A DNA stretch of 41,001 nucleotides from CAZKDV01 sp964551645 (lineage in GTDB: Bacteria; Bacteroidota; Bacteroidia; Bacteroidales; DTU049): positions 1-41,001 of the forward strand of contig CAZKDV010000010.1 in assembly GCA_964551645.1 (NCBI GenBank), given 5' to 3'. The notes under the pieces are model-generated. The model was not told the origin of the DNA, did no database searches, and worked only from the letters and a program-made list of their open reading frames with translations. Shown here one piece after another: positions 26,047 through 35,675 of this stretch. Both the position numbers and the translations under genes were made by a program. Position 1 is the stretch's first letter; each line of letters begins with the position of its first letter.

Positions 26047-27507
26047 ATGTTCAATTTCAAAGAATATTTCAAACTAACGAGTGTTTATACATTCTTTTCC
26101 GCATTTCCGGCGATATTACAAATATTTGTTTATCCTATCATTGAGGGGAAAAATAGATTAGGAGCCAGTGATTTCGGACATCTTGAATTTATAGAAGTAA
26201 TCATTTCTCTGTGTACTATCTTCATAGTTTTGGGAGCCGTTATTGCAGTTTCTCGATTTTATTATGACTATAATGAATCCAAAAAAGATTTAAATAGCTT
26301 AATATCAAGCATTACTAGTGGTATTATTATCAGATTTTTCATATTGCTCGGAATCACTTTTTTAATAGCGCCATTAATCGGAAAATTATTTCACGACCCT
26401 GCTCTTCAACAATTTTACAAATACGGACCTCTTTTAATTGTAGCTGCATTAACTCGAAGCATAACCGGTGTTGCCACTATGTTGTTTCGTAACGAAAAAC
26501 GAGTTAGAAATTTTATTATTGTCAGCTTTTTCTATGCGGTTTTTCGCTCTGGTTTTCAACTCATTGGAGTACTTTATTTTGATATGTCTTTTTTGGGTTT
26601 TGTTTATGGAACAGCAATTGGAGGTGCAATAGTTTCAATAGGAGTTATTATTTATCTGTACAAGCGTTGTGGAGTAAAATATAAAAAGGATATTTTAAAA
26701 CCTGTTTATTCATTTTCAATTCCATTAGTATTTAACGACTTAATATTTTGGGGAATAGTTTTTATTGACCGCTTTTTTATGCTTTCTAATCCGCACCAGC
26801 TTGGAATTTATGGCAATGCAATGAAATTTGCAATGGGAATTCAACTTTTACTTCAAGGAATGGCAAGTGCGGTACAGCCCGAGCTTTTCAGATTATTTAA
26901 ACAAGGTGTTGATAAAACACAAAAAGAAATAAAAACTATCTCAAACCTTTTTATCGTACAATCAATTCTTATAGTTGCCATCAGCGTTATCCCGACAATG
27001 CTATTTATTACCTCTTTTTATGAAACCGACCTTTTACTATCTGCAGGATTGTTACCAATTATTTTCACTCGTTTTATTCTTATCGCACAATACCAAGTAT
27101 ATTCATGGGGCGCAATTTATATGAAAAAAACGAAATTATTCTTTATTATCAACGCTTTTGTATTTACTATTTCAGTTTTTTTAAATTACTTTTTAATACC
27201 TCCTTATGGATATTATGGAGCAATTATTACTTTTTTAATTGCATACACTCTACAAGTTTTCTTTTTCCGACTAGCTTCCATTTCATTACTAAAAATACAA
27301 TGGAACGATTTAAAGATATTCTATTTTCCCCTAAGTATAGTATTTTTAGCTTGTATCATTGAGTTTTTTAAATTAAAATATCAATTAAATCAATTTCTAA
27401 CATCTGGAATGTTCACTTTGTACATAATCATAAGTTTGTTATTATTGTATAAAAATGAAGTAAAAAGAATAATGAATAAAATAAAAACTCAGAAACTCAA
27501 CATTTAG
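26047..27507 (+). CDS. Polysaccharide flippase (Wzx/MATE-like, MOP superfamily)
   Basis: A 486-aa integral membrane protein with about 12-14 hydrophobic segments, typical of O-antigen/lipopolysaccharide flippases. The N-terminus carries the family-like LTSVYTFFSAFPAILQIFVYPII helix and the substrate-entry GASDFGHLEF stretch. The middle holds SIPLVFNDLIFWGIVFIDRFF. It would move lipid-linked glycans across the inner membrane. The neighbouring rfbA and sugar SDR genes fit a glycan role. It lies 23 bases after the DUF349 gene. Confidence 0.85.
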   Translation: MFNFKEYFKLTSVYTFFSAFPAILQIFVYPIIEGKNRLGASDFGHLEFIEVIISLCTIFIVLGAVIAVSRFYYDYNESKKDLNSLISSITSGIIIRFFILLGITFLIAPLIGKLFHDPALQQFYKYGPLLIVAALTRSITGVATMLFRNEKRVRNFIIVSFFYAVFRSGFQLIGVLYFDMSFLGFVYGTAIGGAIVSIGVIIYLYKRCGVKYKKDILKPVYSFSIPLVFNDLIFWGIVFIDRFFMLSNPHQLGIYGNAMKFAMGIQLLLQGMASAVQPELFRLFKQGVDKTQKEIKTISNLFIVQSILIVAISVIPTMLFITSFYETDLLLSAGLLPIIFTRFILIAQYQVYSWGAIYMKKTKLFFIINAFVFTISVFLNYFLIPPYGYYGAIITFLIAYTLQVFFFRLASISLLKIQWNDLKIFYFPLSIVFLACIIEFFKLKYQLNQFLTSGMFTLYIIISLLLLYKNEVKRIMNKIKTQKLNI

Positions 27508-27602
27508 CAAGCACTTAAAACAATGTACTAAATATCGTCAAATAAATACCTTATCGAAATATCCAAAAAAGCACTAACTTTACAGATTAAATACTTATAA
27601 AC

Positions 27603-28466
27603 ATGAAAGGAATTATATTAGCAGGTGGTAGTGGCACACGACTTTATCCGCTTACTGTAGCGGTAAGCAAGCAAATGATGCCAATTTATGACAAACCAAT
27701 GATTTATTATCCTCTATCAATCTTGATGATGTCAGGTATAAATGAAATCTTAATAATTTCAACACCTGAAGACCTACCAAACTTTCAACGATTATTAGGA
27801 GACGGACACTCATTAGGGTGCAAGTTTAGCTATGCCGAACAAGCTGTCCCTAACGGTATTGCACAAGCATTTGTTATTGGAGACAAATTTATTGGAAATG
27901 ATCAAGTTGCATTAATACTTGGAGATAATATTTTTTATGGCACAGGAATGAACAAAGTTTTACAAGCATCAAACAAACCTGATGGAGCCACAGTATTTGC
28001 ATATCATGTTGCCGACCCACACAGATATGGAGTTGTTGAATTTGATAAAAACATGAAAGCAATTTCCATTGAAGAAAAACCACAAGTTCCAAAGTCAAAT
28101 TATGCAGTAACCGGACTATATTTTTATGATAACGATGTTGTAAATATTGCCAAAAACTTGCGTCCGAGTAATAGAGGAGAATATGAAATTACTGATATTA
28201 ATAAGGAATATTTATTAAGAGGCAAACTCAAAGTTGAAGTTTTTGGTCGCGGTGTTGCATGGCTTGATACCGGCACTTTCAACTCGCTTTTGCAAGCGTC
28301 TCAGTTTGTTGAAGTAATTGAGAGCAGACAAGGATTAAAAGTAGGCTGTATTGAAGAAATAGCTTATCGCATGAAATTTATCAATAAAGAGCAATTAACA
28401 GAACTAGCTAAGCCATTGCTAAAAAGTGGTTATGGTTCATACTTATTATCAATTTTAGAACAATAA
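27603..28466 (+). CDS. rfbA: Glucose-1-phosphate thymidylyltransferase
   Basis: A 287-aa nucleotidyltransferase making dTDP-glucose, the first step to dTDP-rhamnose and related sugars. The signature LAGGSGTRLYPLT (6-18) binds nucleotide, followed by SKQMMPIYDKPMIYYP. LGDNIFYG and EEKPQVPKSNYAVTGLYFYD are typical of RfbA. A near-consensus -7 box (TAACTTTA at about 27577) precedes it. rfbB, rfbC and rfbD are not recognisable next to it; the following SDR is not a standard RfbB. Confidence 0.95.
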   Translation: MKGIILAGGSGTRLYPLTVAVSKQMMPIYDKPMIYYPLSILMMSGINEILIISTPEDLPNFQRLLGDGHSLGCKFSYAEQAVPNGIAQAFVIGDKFIGNDQVALILGDNIFYGTGMNKVLQASNKPDGATVFAYHVADPHRYGVVEFDKNMKAISIEEKPQVPKSNYAVTGLYFYDNDVVNIAKNLRPSNRGEYEITDINKEYLLRGKLKVEVFGRGVAWLDTGTFNSLLQASQFVEVIESRQGLKVGCIEEIAYRMKFINKEQLTELAKPLLKSGYGSYLLSILEQ

Positions 28467-28469
28467 TTT

Positions 28470-29417
28470 ATGAGATATATTTTAGTTACAGGAGGCTCAG
28501 GATTTATTGGTAGTTGCCTTTGCGAAAAACTTCTCGAAAATCCCGAAAATTATTTAATTATTGTAGATAATTTAAGTACAGGCTGCAAAGAAAAATTACC
28601 TACGAAACACAAAGATAGATGGAAATTCATCAAATGTAATGTTAATGACTTGAACGATATTGGGCAAGTTTTTATGGGATTTCAATTTGAATATGTTTTC
28701 CATTATGCTGCTGTTGTTGGCGTACAAAGAACACAAGAAAATCCTGTGTTAGTATTGAATGATTTGCATGGTATTGAGCATATTTTGAAGCTAAGCAAAA
28801 ACTCAAATGTAAAACGAGTATTTTTCAGCAGTTCTTCTGAAGTTTACGGCGAACCTGTTGAATTTCCGCAAAATGAAAATACAACTCCTTTAAATTCGCG
28901 TATCCCCTATGCTATTGTCAAAAATGCAGGAGAAGCATATCTTAAATCATATCACAAAGAATATGGATTAGATTATACAATTTTTCGCTTTTTCAACACA
29001 TACGGACCTAAGCAGAGCAAAGATTTTGTTATGTCTAGATTTATTAATTTAGTATTAGCCAACAAACCAATTACAATTTACGGAGATGGCTATCAAACAA
29101 GAACATTTTGCTATATTGATGACAATATTGATGCAACATATAAAATTTTTGAAGAAGCTACAAAACTTGATAATTACCCAAATGAAGTTGTAAATATTGG
29201 AAATAATAATGAAATTCCGATTGTTGAACTTGCCGAAACGATTATAAAACTAACTAACTCAAACACTAAACTCAAGCACATGCCACCACTTGAAGAAGGC
29301 GATATGAGAAGGCGTTTACCAGACATTAGCAAAATGATGCAAGTGCTTCAAAGAGAGTTAGTTCCGCTTGAAAAAGGCATAAATCACATACTCCAAGACA
29401 CTAGATTTATTATATAA
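28470..29417 (+). CDS. NAD-dependent epimerase/dehydratase (extended SDR, sugar-nucleotide)
   Basis: A 315-aa extended short-chain dehydrogenase. The NAD-binding motif is GGSGFIG (8-14); the catalytic set is S in FFSSSSEVYG and YAIVK (Y147, K151). FFNTYGPKQ and FCYIDDNIDA resemble UDP-glucuronate decarboxylase and UDP-sugar 4-epimerase proteins. The exact substrate cannot be assigned. It lies 3 bases after rfbA and 2 bases before the polyprenyl synthetase, so the three are probably one operon. Confidence 0.88.
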   Translation: MRYILVTGGSGFIGSCLCEKLLENPENYLIIVDNLSTGCKEKLPTKHKDRWKFIKCNVNDLNDIGQVFMGFQFEYVFHYAAVVGVQRTQENPVLVLNDLHGIEHILKLSKNSNVKRVFFSSSSEVYGEPVEFPQNENTTPLNSRIPYAIVKNAGEAYLKSYHKEYGLDYTIFRFFNTYGPKQSKDFVMSRFINLVLANKPITIYGDGYQTRTFCYIDDNIDATYKIFEEATKLDNYPNEVVNIGNNNEIPIVELAETIIKLTNSNTKLKHMPPLEEGDMRRRLPDISKMMQVLQRELVPLEKGINHILQDTRFII

Positions 29418-29419
29418 AT

Positions 29420-30394
29420 ATGGAAAAATTAAAATACTATAAAGATTTTTTTGAAAAAAACCTACACAAAGAATCATTTATATCTGAACCAATTAGATTA
29501 TATGAACCTATACAGTATTCATTATCTCTATCTGCAAAAAGATTAAGACCTGTATTGTGTTTGTTATGCTCAGACATGTATGGTGGCGACATTAAAAAAA
29601 CAATTCCAGCAGCAATAGCACTAGAAATATTTCATAATTTCACGCTTGTGCATGATGATATTATGGATAATTCACCTATGAGAAGAGGAGTGCCAACGGT
29701 ATATAAAAAGTGGAATACAAATATTGCAATACTTTCGGGAGATGTTATGTTTGCAAAAGCTTATGAATATGTTGCTCAGATTGAATCTAATTGTCTTAAA
29801 CCTATTTTAGACATCTTTACTTATACAGCTATAGCAGTTTGCGAAGGGCAACAATATGACATTGATTTTGAGGAATTAAACAATGTTACAATCAATGATT
29901 ATTTTAAAATGATTGAGCTTAAAACTGCTGTTCTAATTGGGGCATCAATGCAAATCGGGGCTCTTATTGCTAAAACTTCTGTTGAGCAAGCCAAGCTACT
30001 ATACAATATGGGAATTAAAATGGGCTTAATTTTTCAACTTCAAGATGATTTATTAGATATTTTTTCTGACGAGAATGTGTTTGGGAAAAAAAATGGAACT
30101 GACATAGTTGCTGGTAAAAAAACTATTTTATTTCTAAAAGCATTAGAACTACTTAATCATGGGGAAAAAGAAGAGTTTTATGTATATTATACCGAGCAGC
30201 AACAAAACAATGACGAAAAAGTTCAATATGTAAAAAGTACTTATGAAAAATTAGATATTAAAAAGCATGTTGTAACGCTGATGAATAAATTGCATCAAGA
30301 ATTTTTACAGCTTATAAATCAATCTCAAGGCAATAAAGAGCATTTAAGTGTTCTCAAAGAATTTGCCGAATCTTTATTAGTTAGAGAATTGTAA
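29420..30394 (+). CDS. Trans-polyprenyl (isoprenyl) diphosphate synthase
   Basis: A 324-aa all-alpha prenyltransferase that elongates allylic diphosphates with isopentenyl diphosphate. The first Asp-rich motif is DDIMD (D79, D80, D83), followed by the RRG of MRRGVPTV; the second is FQLQDDLLDIF (D209, D210, D213). Product length (farnesyl/geranylgeranyl or quinone side chain) is not evident. Its last 14 bases overlap the convergent alaS gene. Confidence 0.92.
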   Translation: MEKLKYYKDFFEKNLHKESFISEPIRLYEPIQYSLSLSAKRLRPVLCLLCSDMYGGDIKKTIPAAIALEIFHNFTLVHDDIMDNSPMRRGVPTVYKKWNTNIAILSGDVMFAKAYEYVAQIESNCLKPILDIFTYTAIAVCEGQQYDIDFEELNNVTINDYFKMIELKTAVLIGASMQIGALIAKTSVEQAKLLYNMGIKMGLIFQLQDDLLDIFSDENVFGKKNGTDIVAGKKTILFLKALELLNHGEKEEFYVYYTEQQQNNDEKVQYVKSTYEKLDIKKHVVTLMNKLHQEFLQLINQSQGNKEHLSVLKEFAESLLVREL

Positions 30395-33002
30395 TTTTCT
30401 CCAAAGCCTTTTGCAAAACATTAGGCAAAGCTGTTTTATCAGTTCCACCAGCAGTAGCATATTGTGCTTGTCCACCGCCGCCACCTTTAATTTCTTTTGA
30501 TAATTCCTTAATTATATTCCCTGCATGCAAGCCTTTGTTTTCTGTCAAGTCGTCAGATAAAATAATGGTCAGTGAAACTTTATCACTATGTATATTCCCA
30601 AATACAAAATAAAATGATTGTTTTGCAATTTTTCTCATTTCAAATGCAAGAGTTTTTATATGCGAATGTGGTAGCGACAATTGCCAAGAATGAGTAAGAA
30701 TACCATTTTCAATTTGAGCATCTTTAATCAAGTCTTTAGCTTTTTCACTAATACTTGCAACTTCCATCTCTTCAATCTTTTTCTCGCACCCTTTTAGTGT
30801 ATCTTTCAAGTTTTCAACCGCTTCAACTAAATTGGATTGGTTATTTAATGCAAGTTTTAATTCTTGTGTTACTTTCCATTGTTCTTGCATCAAATTAAAT
30901 GCTGCACTTCCTGTAATTGCCTCAATTCGCCTGATTCCAGCAGCTATTGCCCCTTCTGAAATAATTTTAAACAATCCTATTTCACCTGTTTGAGAAACAT
31001 GTGTTCCACCGCACAATTCTATGGAACTACCAAAACGAATTGTCCTAACAACATCTTCATATTTTTCTCCAAATAAAGCAATTGCACCCTCATCAATAGC
31101 TTGATTATATGGAATATATCTATTTTCAATTAAATTTACATTACTTCTGATTATATCATTTACAATTTTCTCAACTTGAAGAATTTCTTCGGAATCCATT
31201 TTATTGAAGTGAGAAAAGTCAAATCTCAAATAATCAGTAGCAACAAGAGAACCTTTTTGTTCAACATGCTCGCCTAAAATTTTTCTTAATGCAAAGTGCA
31301 TAAGATGTGTCGCAGTATGATTATTTTTTATCTTCTGCCTATTCCCTTCATTAACGACCGCATTAAATGTAGCTCTCAAATCTTTGGGTAATTCTTCCGA
31401 AACATGAATAATCATATCTATTTCTTTCTTTGTATCAATGATTTGAACAGTGCCACCATCGTTAGAAATATATCCGGTATCACCAATTTGCCCTCCACTT
31501 TCAGCATAAAATGGAGTTTTGTCAAACACTAAATGATAAATTGTTTTGCCTTTTCTAAGTGTTGAACGATATTTTAAAATATTTACAGGACTTGTCAATA
31601 CATCATAACCTACGAACTCAGTTTTTTGTTGCTCCAATAGAATAATCCAATCGTCAACTGCTGCTGCTGCATCTTTTCGACTTCTCTCTTTTTGCTGATT
31701 TAACAATGCTTCAAATCCTTGCATGTCAACAGTATAGTTTTTTTCTTTTGCCATCAAAGCGGTTAAATCAATTGGAAAACCAAATGTATCATATAGTTCA
31801 AATACAAATTTTCCTTCTAAAATTTTATTTTCAGAGTGTTTAGAAATATATTCTTCAAATTTTTCAATACCTATTTGCAAAGTTCTTAAAAACGAACTTT
31901 CTTCTTGAAATATAATATTTTCAATTAATTGCTGCTGTTTTTGAAGTTCCGGAAAAGAATGTCCCATATCTTCAACTAATCCCTCAACCAATAAGTAAAT
32001 AAATGGTTGGTCAAGTTTAAGGAAAGTATAAGCATAGCGTACAGCACGCCTTAAAATTCGTCTAATTACATATCCAGCTTTAACATTAGACGGAATTTGC
32101 CCATCAGCAATAGAAAATGCAACCGCTCTAACATGGTCAGCAATTACTCGAAAAGCAATATCTGTTTCATTTTTATCTCCATATTTTATTCCTGAAATTT
32201 CGGAAATTTTTGAAATAGATTTTGCAAAAATATCAATATCATAATTTGAATTCTTTTGTTGCACCACACGACACAAACGCTCAAAGCCCATGCCCGTATC
32301 AACATGTTTATTTTTTAATAAATGTAACTGCCCTTTAGCATCACGATTAAATTGAATAAATACAAGGTTCCATATTTCAATTACTTGCGGATGATCTTTA
32401 TTAACAAGCAAACTACCTGAAATGCGTTTCTTTTCTTCTTCACTTCTTAAATCCAAATGCAATTCAGAAGAAGGACCACAAGGTCCCGTTTCTCCCATTT
32501 CCCAAAAATTATCTTTTTTATTCCCGGGTAAAACTCTTTCTTTTGGAAGAAATTGTTCCCAAATTGATTTTACTTCTGCATCTGCTTCTAAATTTTCGCT
32601 TTTATCACCTTCAAAATATGTTGCATACATTATGTTTTCAGAAATATTATATACATCTTTCAACAACTCAAATGCCCATGCAATAGCTTCTTTTTTAAAA
32701 TAATCTCCAAACGACCAATTGCCAAGCATTTCAAACATAGTATGATGATAAGTATCATGTCCTACTTCTTCAAGATCATTATGTTTTCCTGACACTCTAA
32801 GGCATTTTTGCGAATTAGCCACTCTAGTATATTCTGCTCGTTTATTATCAAGAAAAATATCTTTAAATTGATTCATCCCCGCATTAGTGAACATAAGAGT
32901 AGGGTCATTTTTCACTACAATTGGAGCCGATGAAACAATTTGATGTTGCTTAGATTGAAAAAAGTCGAAAAATAATTGTCTTATCTCTAAAGATGTTTTC
33001 AT
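30381..33002 (-). CDS. alaS: Alanyl-tRNA synthetase
   Basis: An 873-aa class II synthetase. The start is the Met of MKTSLEIRQLFFDF, 32 codons inside the open frame, because class II motif 1 begins there and the upstream codons overlap a promoter box. Catalytic core motifs include HHTMFEMLGNWSFGDYFKK and PCGPSSELHLDL. The editing domain has HTATHLMH and CGGTHVSQTG, which supply the zinc ligands. The C-terminal domain has a GGGGGQAQYATAGG segment, as in Bacteroidota AlaRS. Length is normal. The stop overlaps the convergent polyprenyl synthase gene by 14 bases. Confidence 0.96.
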   Translation of the reverse strand: MKTSLEIRQLFFDFFQSKQHQIVSSAPIVVKNDPTLMFTNAGMNQFKDIFLDNKRAEYTRVANSQKCLRVSGKHNDLEEVGHDTYHHTMFEMLGNWSFGDYFKKEAIAWAFELLKDVYNISENIMYATYFEGDKSENLEADAEVKSIWEQFLPKERVLPGNKKDNFWEMGETGPCGPSSELHLDLRSEEEKKRISGSLLVNKDHPQVIEIWNLVFIQFNRDAKGQLHLLKNKHVDTGMGFERLCRVVQQKNSNYDIDIFAKSISKISEISGIKYGDKNETDIAFRVIADHVRAVAFSIADGQIPSNVKAGYVIRRILRRAVRYAYTFLKLDQPFIYLLVEGLVEDMGHSFPELQKQQQLIENIIFQEESSFLRTLQIGIEKFEEYISKHSENKILEGKFVFELYDTFGFPIDLTALMAKEKNYTVDMQGFEALLNQQKERSRKDAAAAVDDWIILLEQQKTEFVGYDVLTSPVNILKYRSTLRKGKTIYHLVFDKTPFYAESGGQIGDTGYISNDGGTVQIIDTKKEIDMIIHVSEELPKDLRATFNAVVNEGNRQKIKNNHTATHLMHFALRKILGEHVEQKGSLVATDYLRFDFSHFNKMDSEEILQVEKIVNDIIRSNVNLIENRYIPYNQAIDEGAIALFGEKYEDVVRTIRFGSSIELCGGTHVSQTGEIGLFKIISEGAIAAGIRRIEAITGSAAFNLMQEQWKVTQELKLALNNQSNLVEAVENLKDTLKGCEKKIEEMEVASISEKAKDLIKDAQIENGILTHSWQLSLPHSHIKTLAFEMRKIAKQSFYFVFGNIHSDKVSLTIILSDDLTENKGLHAGNIIKELSKEIKGGGGGQAQYATAGGTDKTALPNVLQKALEKITIL

Positions 33003-33026
33003 AGGTGTATAATGTATAAAACTTTG

Positions 33027-33034
33027 CAAAGTTA
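33027..33034 (-). promoter_or_regulatory. -7 promoter box (TAACTTTG) of alaS
   Basis: The minus strand reads TAACTTTG, 24 bases upstream of the chosen alaS ATG. It supports the shorter start. Confidence 0.55.
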
Positions 33035-33120
33035 CATGATTTATTAAATTGAAAATGTGTTTAAAACAGAATGAACTAACGCCCTCATTATCATGCAATA
33101 AGCAAAAAAATTAAGATAAA

Positions 33121-33154
33121 TTTTTTATTTCTATTAGTGCATAGAAATAAAAAA
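33121..33154 (-). terminator. Intrinsic terminator after rseP (perfect 14-bp hairpin)
   Basis: TTTTTTATTTCTAT (33121-33134) and its exact reverse complement (33141-33154) are separated by the 6-base loop TAGTGC. On the minus strand the hairpin is followed by a T run, and it lies 6 bases after the rseP stop. The symmetric A/T arms mean it could also end transcripts from the other strand. Confidence 0.75.
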
Positions 33155-33160
33155 AGTCAT

Positions 33161-34480
33161 CTAAAACAATCTAATTATATCCATACCATTAGCATAAAGA
33201 ACTAATAGTAATAAGAATATCATACCTGCAATTTGAGAATATTCAATAAATTTATCATGTGGTTTTTTGCCTGTAATAACTTCCCAAATTAGAAACAACA
33301 CATGCCCGCCATCAAGTGCAGGAATCGGCAATAAATTCATAATTGCAAGTATTATTGATATTAAAGCAGTAAGTGACCAGAATGCGAGCCAATCCCACTG
33401 ACCTGGAAATAAATTTCCTATTGCTATAAAGCCTCCTACACTTTTATACGCTTCAGTTTTTGGAGAAAATATAATACGCAATTGTTTGAGATACATTACT
33501 GATGTACTATATGTTTTTACAATTCCTGCAGGGATTGCTTGAAAAAAGTTATATTCCTTAGTATTAAAATCAAAAAACGCACCCATACTTGTCAATTGTA
33601 TTCCTATTAATCCAGATGAAGGCACAATCAATTTTGTTGTTAATGTATCTGACTGACGAATAAAGTGTAAATCAATTTCTGAATCTATATTTTCTTTAAG
33701 TGCTATTCTAAACTCATTAAAAAATGGGGTCGAAATATCATTAACTCCAATTATTCTATCTTCAATTTCTAAACCCGCTTCTTTTGCAACAGATTCACTT
33801 GCAAATCCTGCTACTTGAGTTGGAAATCTTGGAGAAATAAAATCAACTTTCTGTTCTCTAATCATTTTAGCAATAATATCAGATTCGACGGAAATATCAA
33901 TTATTTCTTCGTTTCTATCTACAGTAATTACCTTTGGTTTTCCTAAAATAATATGTTCAATTATTTCTGTAAAATCATCAATTTCTTTATTATCAATTCT
34001 AATAATTTTATCTCCATTTTGCAAGCCCATATCTAAGGCACTTTGTTCACAAGCTATGCCATATTTTACCGAACTATTAGGCAAATATTGCTCTCCATAT
34101 ATGAATAGAATAAATATGTAAATAATAAAAGCAAGTATAACATTCATTGTAACGCCGGCAATCATTATAATCAATCGTTGCCATGCAGGTTTTGAACGAA
34201 ATTCATAAGGTTGAGGTTCTTGCTTTAATTGTTCTTTATCCATTGACTCATCAATCATTCCGGCAATTTTCACATAACCACCCAAAGGCAACCAACCAAT
34301 ACCATAAATTGTTTCACCTTTTTTAAATTTAAAAATTGAAAACCAAGGATTAAAAAATAAATAAAATTTCTCCACTCTGGTCTTAAATATCTTAGCGGCA
34401 ATAAAGTGTCCAAATTCGTGGAGCAAGACAAGTATTGACAAACTCAAAAGTAATTGTGTAATTTTAATTAGAATCGTCAT
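33161..34480 (-). CDS. rseP: RIP metalloprotease RseP (site-2 protease family)
   Basis: A 439-aa inner-membrane zinc protease. The active site HEFGH (H21, E22, H25) sits in TM1 and the third ligand region is NLLPIPALDGGHV near the C-terminus. Two PDZ-like regions occupy about 125-300. A hydrophobic segment follows the PLGGYVKIAGM loop. In E. coli the homologue cuts anti-sigma factor RseA; the Bacteroidota substrate cannot be inferred. It is the last gene of M23 - dxr - rseP (16 bases after dxr) and is followed by a strong hairpin terminator. Confidence 0.94.
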   Translation of the reverse strand: MTILIKITQLLLSLSILVLLHEFGHFIAAKIFKTRVEKFYLFFNPWFSIFKFKKGETIYGIGWLPLGGYVKIAGMIDESMDKEQLKQEPQPYEFRSKPAWQRLIIMIAGVTMNVILAFIIYIFILFIYGEQYLPNSSVKYGIACEQSALDMGLQNGDKIIRIDNKEIDDFTEIIEHIILGKPKVITVDRNEEIIDISVESDIIAKMIREQKVDFISPRFPTQVAGFASESVAKEAGLEIEDRIIGVNDISTPFFNEFRIALKENIDSEIDLHFIRQSDTLTTKLIVPSSGLIGIQLTSMGAFFDFNTKEYNFFQAIPAGIVKTYSTSVMYLKQLRIIFSPKTEAYKSVGGFIAIGNLFPGQWDWLAFWSLTALISIILAIMNLLPIPALDGGHVLFLIWEVITGKKPHDKFIEYSQIAGMIFLLLLVLYANGMDIIRLF

Positions 34481-34496
34481 AAAAATTATTTCAAAT

Positions 34497-35657
34497 TTAT
34501 TTTTTTATCAAATTTTGTGCAAATATACGAGTGTTTTTATCAGTATCGAATAAATCTTCAATATTGGGGGTTTTTATAAAATAGTTTGACTGTAACATTG
34601 TTTTTTCAATAATGTTCGGAATATCAATAAATTTAATTTCGTCAGACAAAAAAGCTTGTACAGCTATTTCATTAGCAGCATTCAATATACATGGCATATT
34701 GCCGCCTTTGTCAATGGCATCATAGGCTAATTGCAAACAAGGAAACAACTCTAAATCGGGTTTAAAAAACTGTAAATCAGGACATTTACTAAAATCTAAC
34801 CTTTGAAGTTTAGATTCCATCCTATTTGGAAAGCTAAAGGCATATAAAATAGGGAGTTTCATATCGGGTAATCCAAGTTGTGCTTTAATAGAACTATCTT
34901 TATATTGAACCATTGAATGAATAATAGACTGCGGATGAACGATTACATCTATTTGCTTGTGAGATATTTTAAACAAATGTTTTGCTTCAATAACTTCCAA
35001 GCCTTTATTCATCATGCTAGCAGAATCTATTGTGATTTTTTTACCCATTGACCAATTGGGGTGCTTGAGGGCATCTTTCAATCTTACACTTTTCAATTGT
35101 TCTTTGGTATAATTTCTAAAAGGGCCCCCTGAAGCCGTAAGTATTATTTTCTCTACACTTGATTGAAACTCACCTATCATAGACTGAAACACAGCAGAAT
35201 GTTCAGAATCAACAGGAAGTATTGCAGACCGATTATTTCGAGCCTCTCGCACTATATAATCACCTGCCACCACCAAAACTTCTTTATTGGCTAAGGCAAT
35301 ATGTATTGAAGCTTTGATTGCATTTATTGCTGAACGCAAGCCTGCAAAACCAACCAAAGCAATTAGCAACATATCAATATTGGAGTTTGATGCACTGTCG
35401 GCTATCGAGTCTTCGCCAGCAAACACTTTGATGTCTGTGCCAGCCAAGCCATCTTTTAAAATTTTATATTTATCAACATTGCCTATCACAACCATATTAG
35501 GCTTAAACTCCAATGCCTGTGCCATCAAAATTTCGGCATTATTGTTGGCACTAAGCGTTTCAACCACAAATTGATCAGGAAAAGCCCTTACAATATCTAG
35601 CGCCTGACGACCTATTGAGCCTGTTGAGCCTAAAATTCCTATACGCCGAACTTCCAT
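34497..35657 (-). CDS. dxr: 1-deoxy-D-xylulose 5-phosphate reductoisomerase
   Basis: A 386-aa NADPH-dependent enzyme forming 2-C-methyl-D-erythritol 4-phosphate, the committed step of the MEP isoprenoid pathway. The NADPH motif is GSTGSIG (10-16). The metal and substrate motifs are LPVDSEHSA, TASGGPFRN and HPNWSMGKKITIDSA, with NKGLEVIEA after them. Length is standard. It lies 18 bases after the M23 peptidase gene and 16 bases before rseP. Confidence 0.96.
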   Translation of the reverse strand: MEVRRIGILGSTGSIGRQALDIVRAFPDQFVVETLSANNNAEILMAQALEFKPNMVVIGNVDKYKILKDGLAGTDIKVFAGEDSIADSASNSNIDMLLIALVGFAGLRSAINAIKASIHIALANKEVLVVAGDYIVREARNNRSAILPVDSEHSAVFQSMIGEFQSSVEKIILTASGGPFRNYTKEQLKSVRLKDALKHPNWSMGKKITIDSASMMNKGLEVIEAKHLFKISHKQIDVIVHPQSIIHSMVQYKDSSIKAQLGLPDMKLPILYAFSFPNRMESKLQRLDFSKCPDLQFFKPDLELFPCLQLAYDAIDKGGNMPCILNAANEIAVQAFLSDEIKFIDIPNIIEKTMLQSNYFIKTPNIEDLFDTDKNTRIFAQNLIKK

Positions 35658-35675
35658 ATTAGTGTTTATCTTTTT

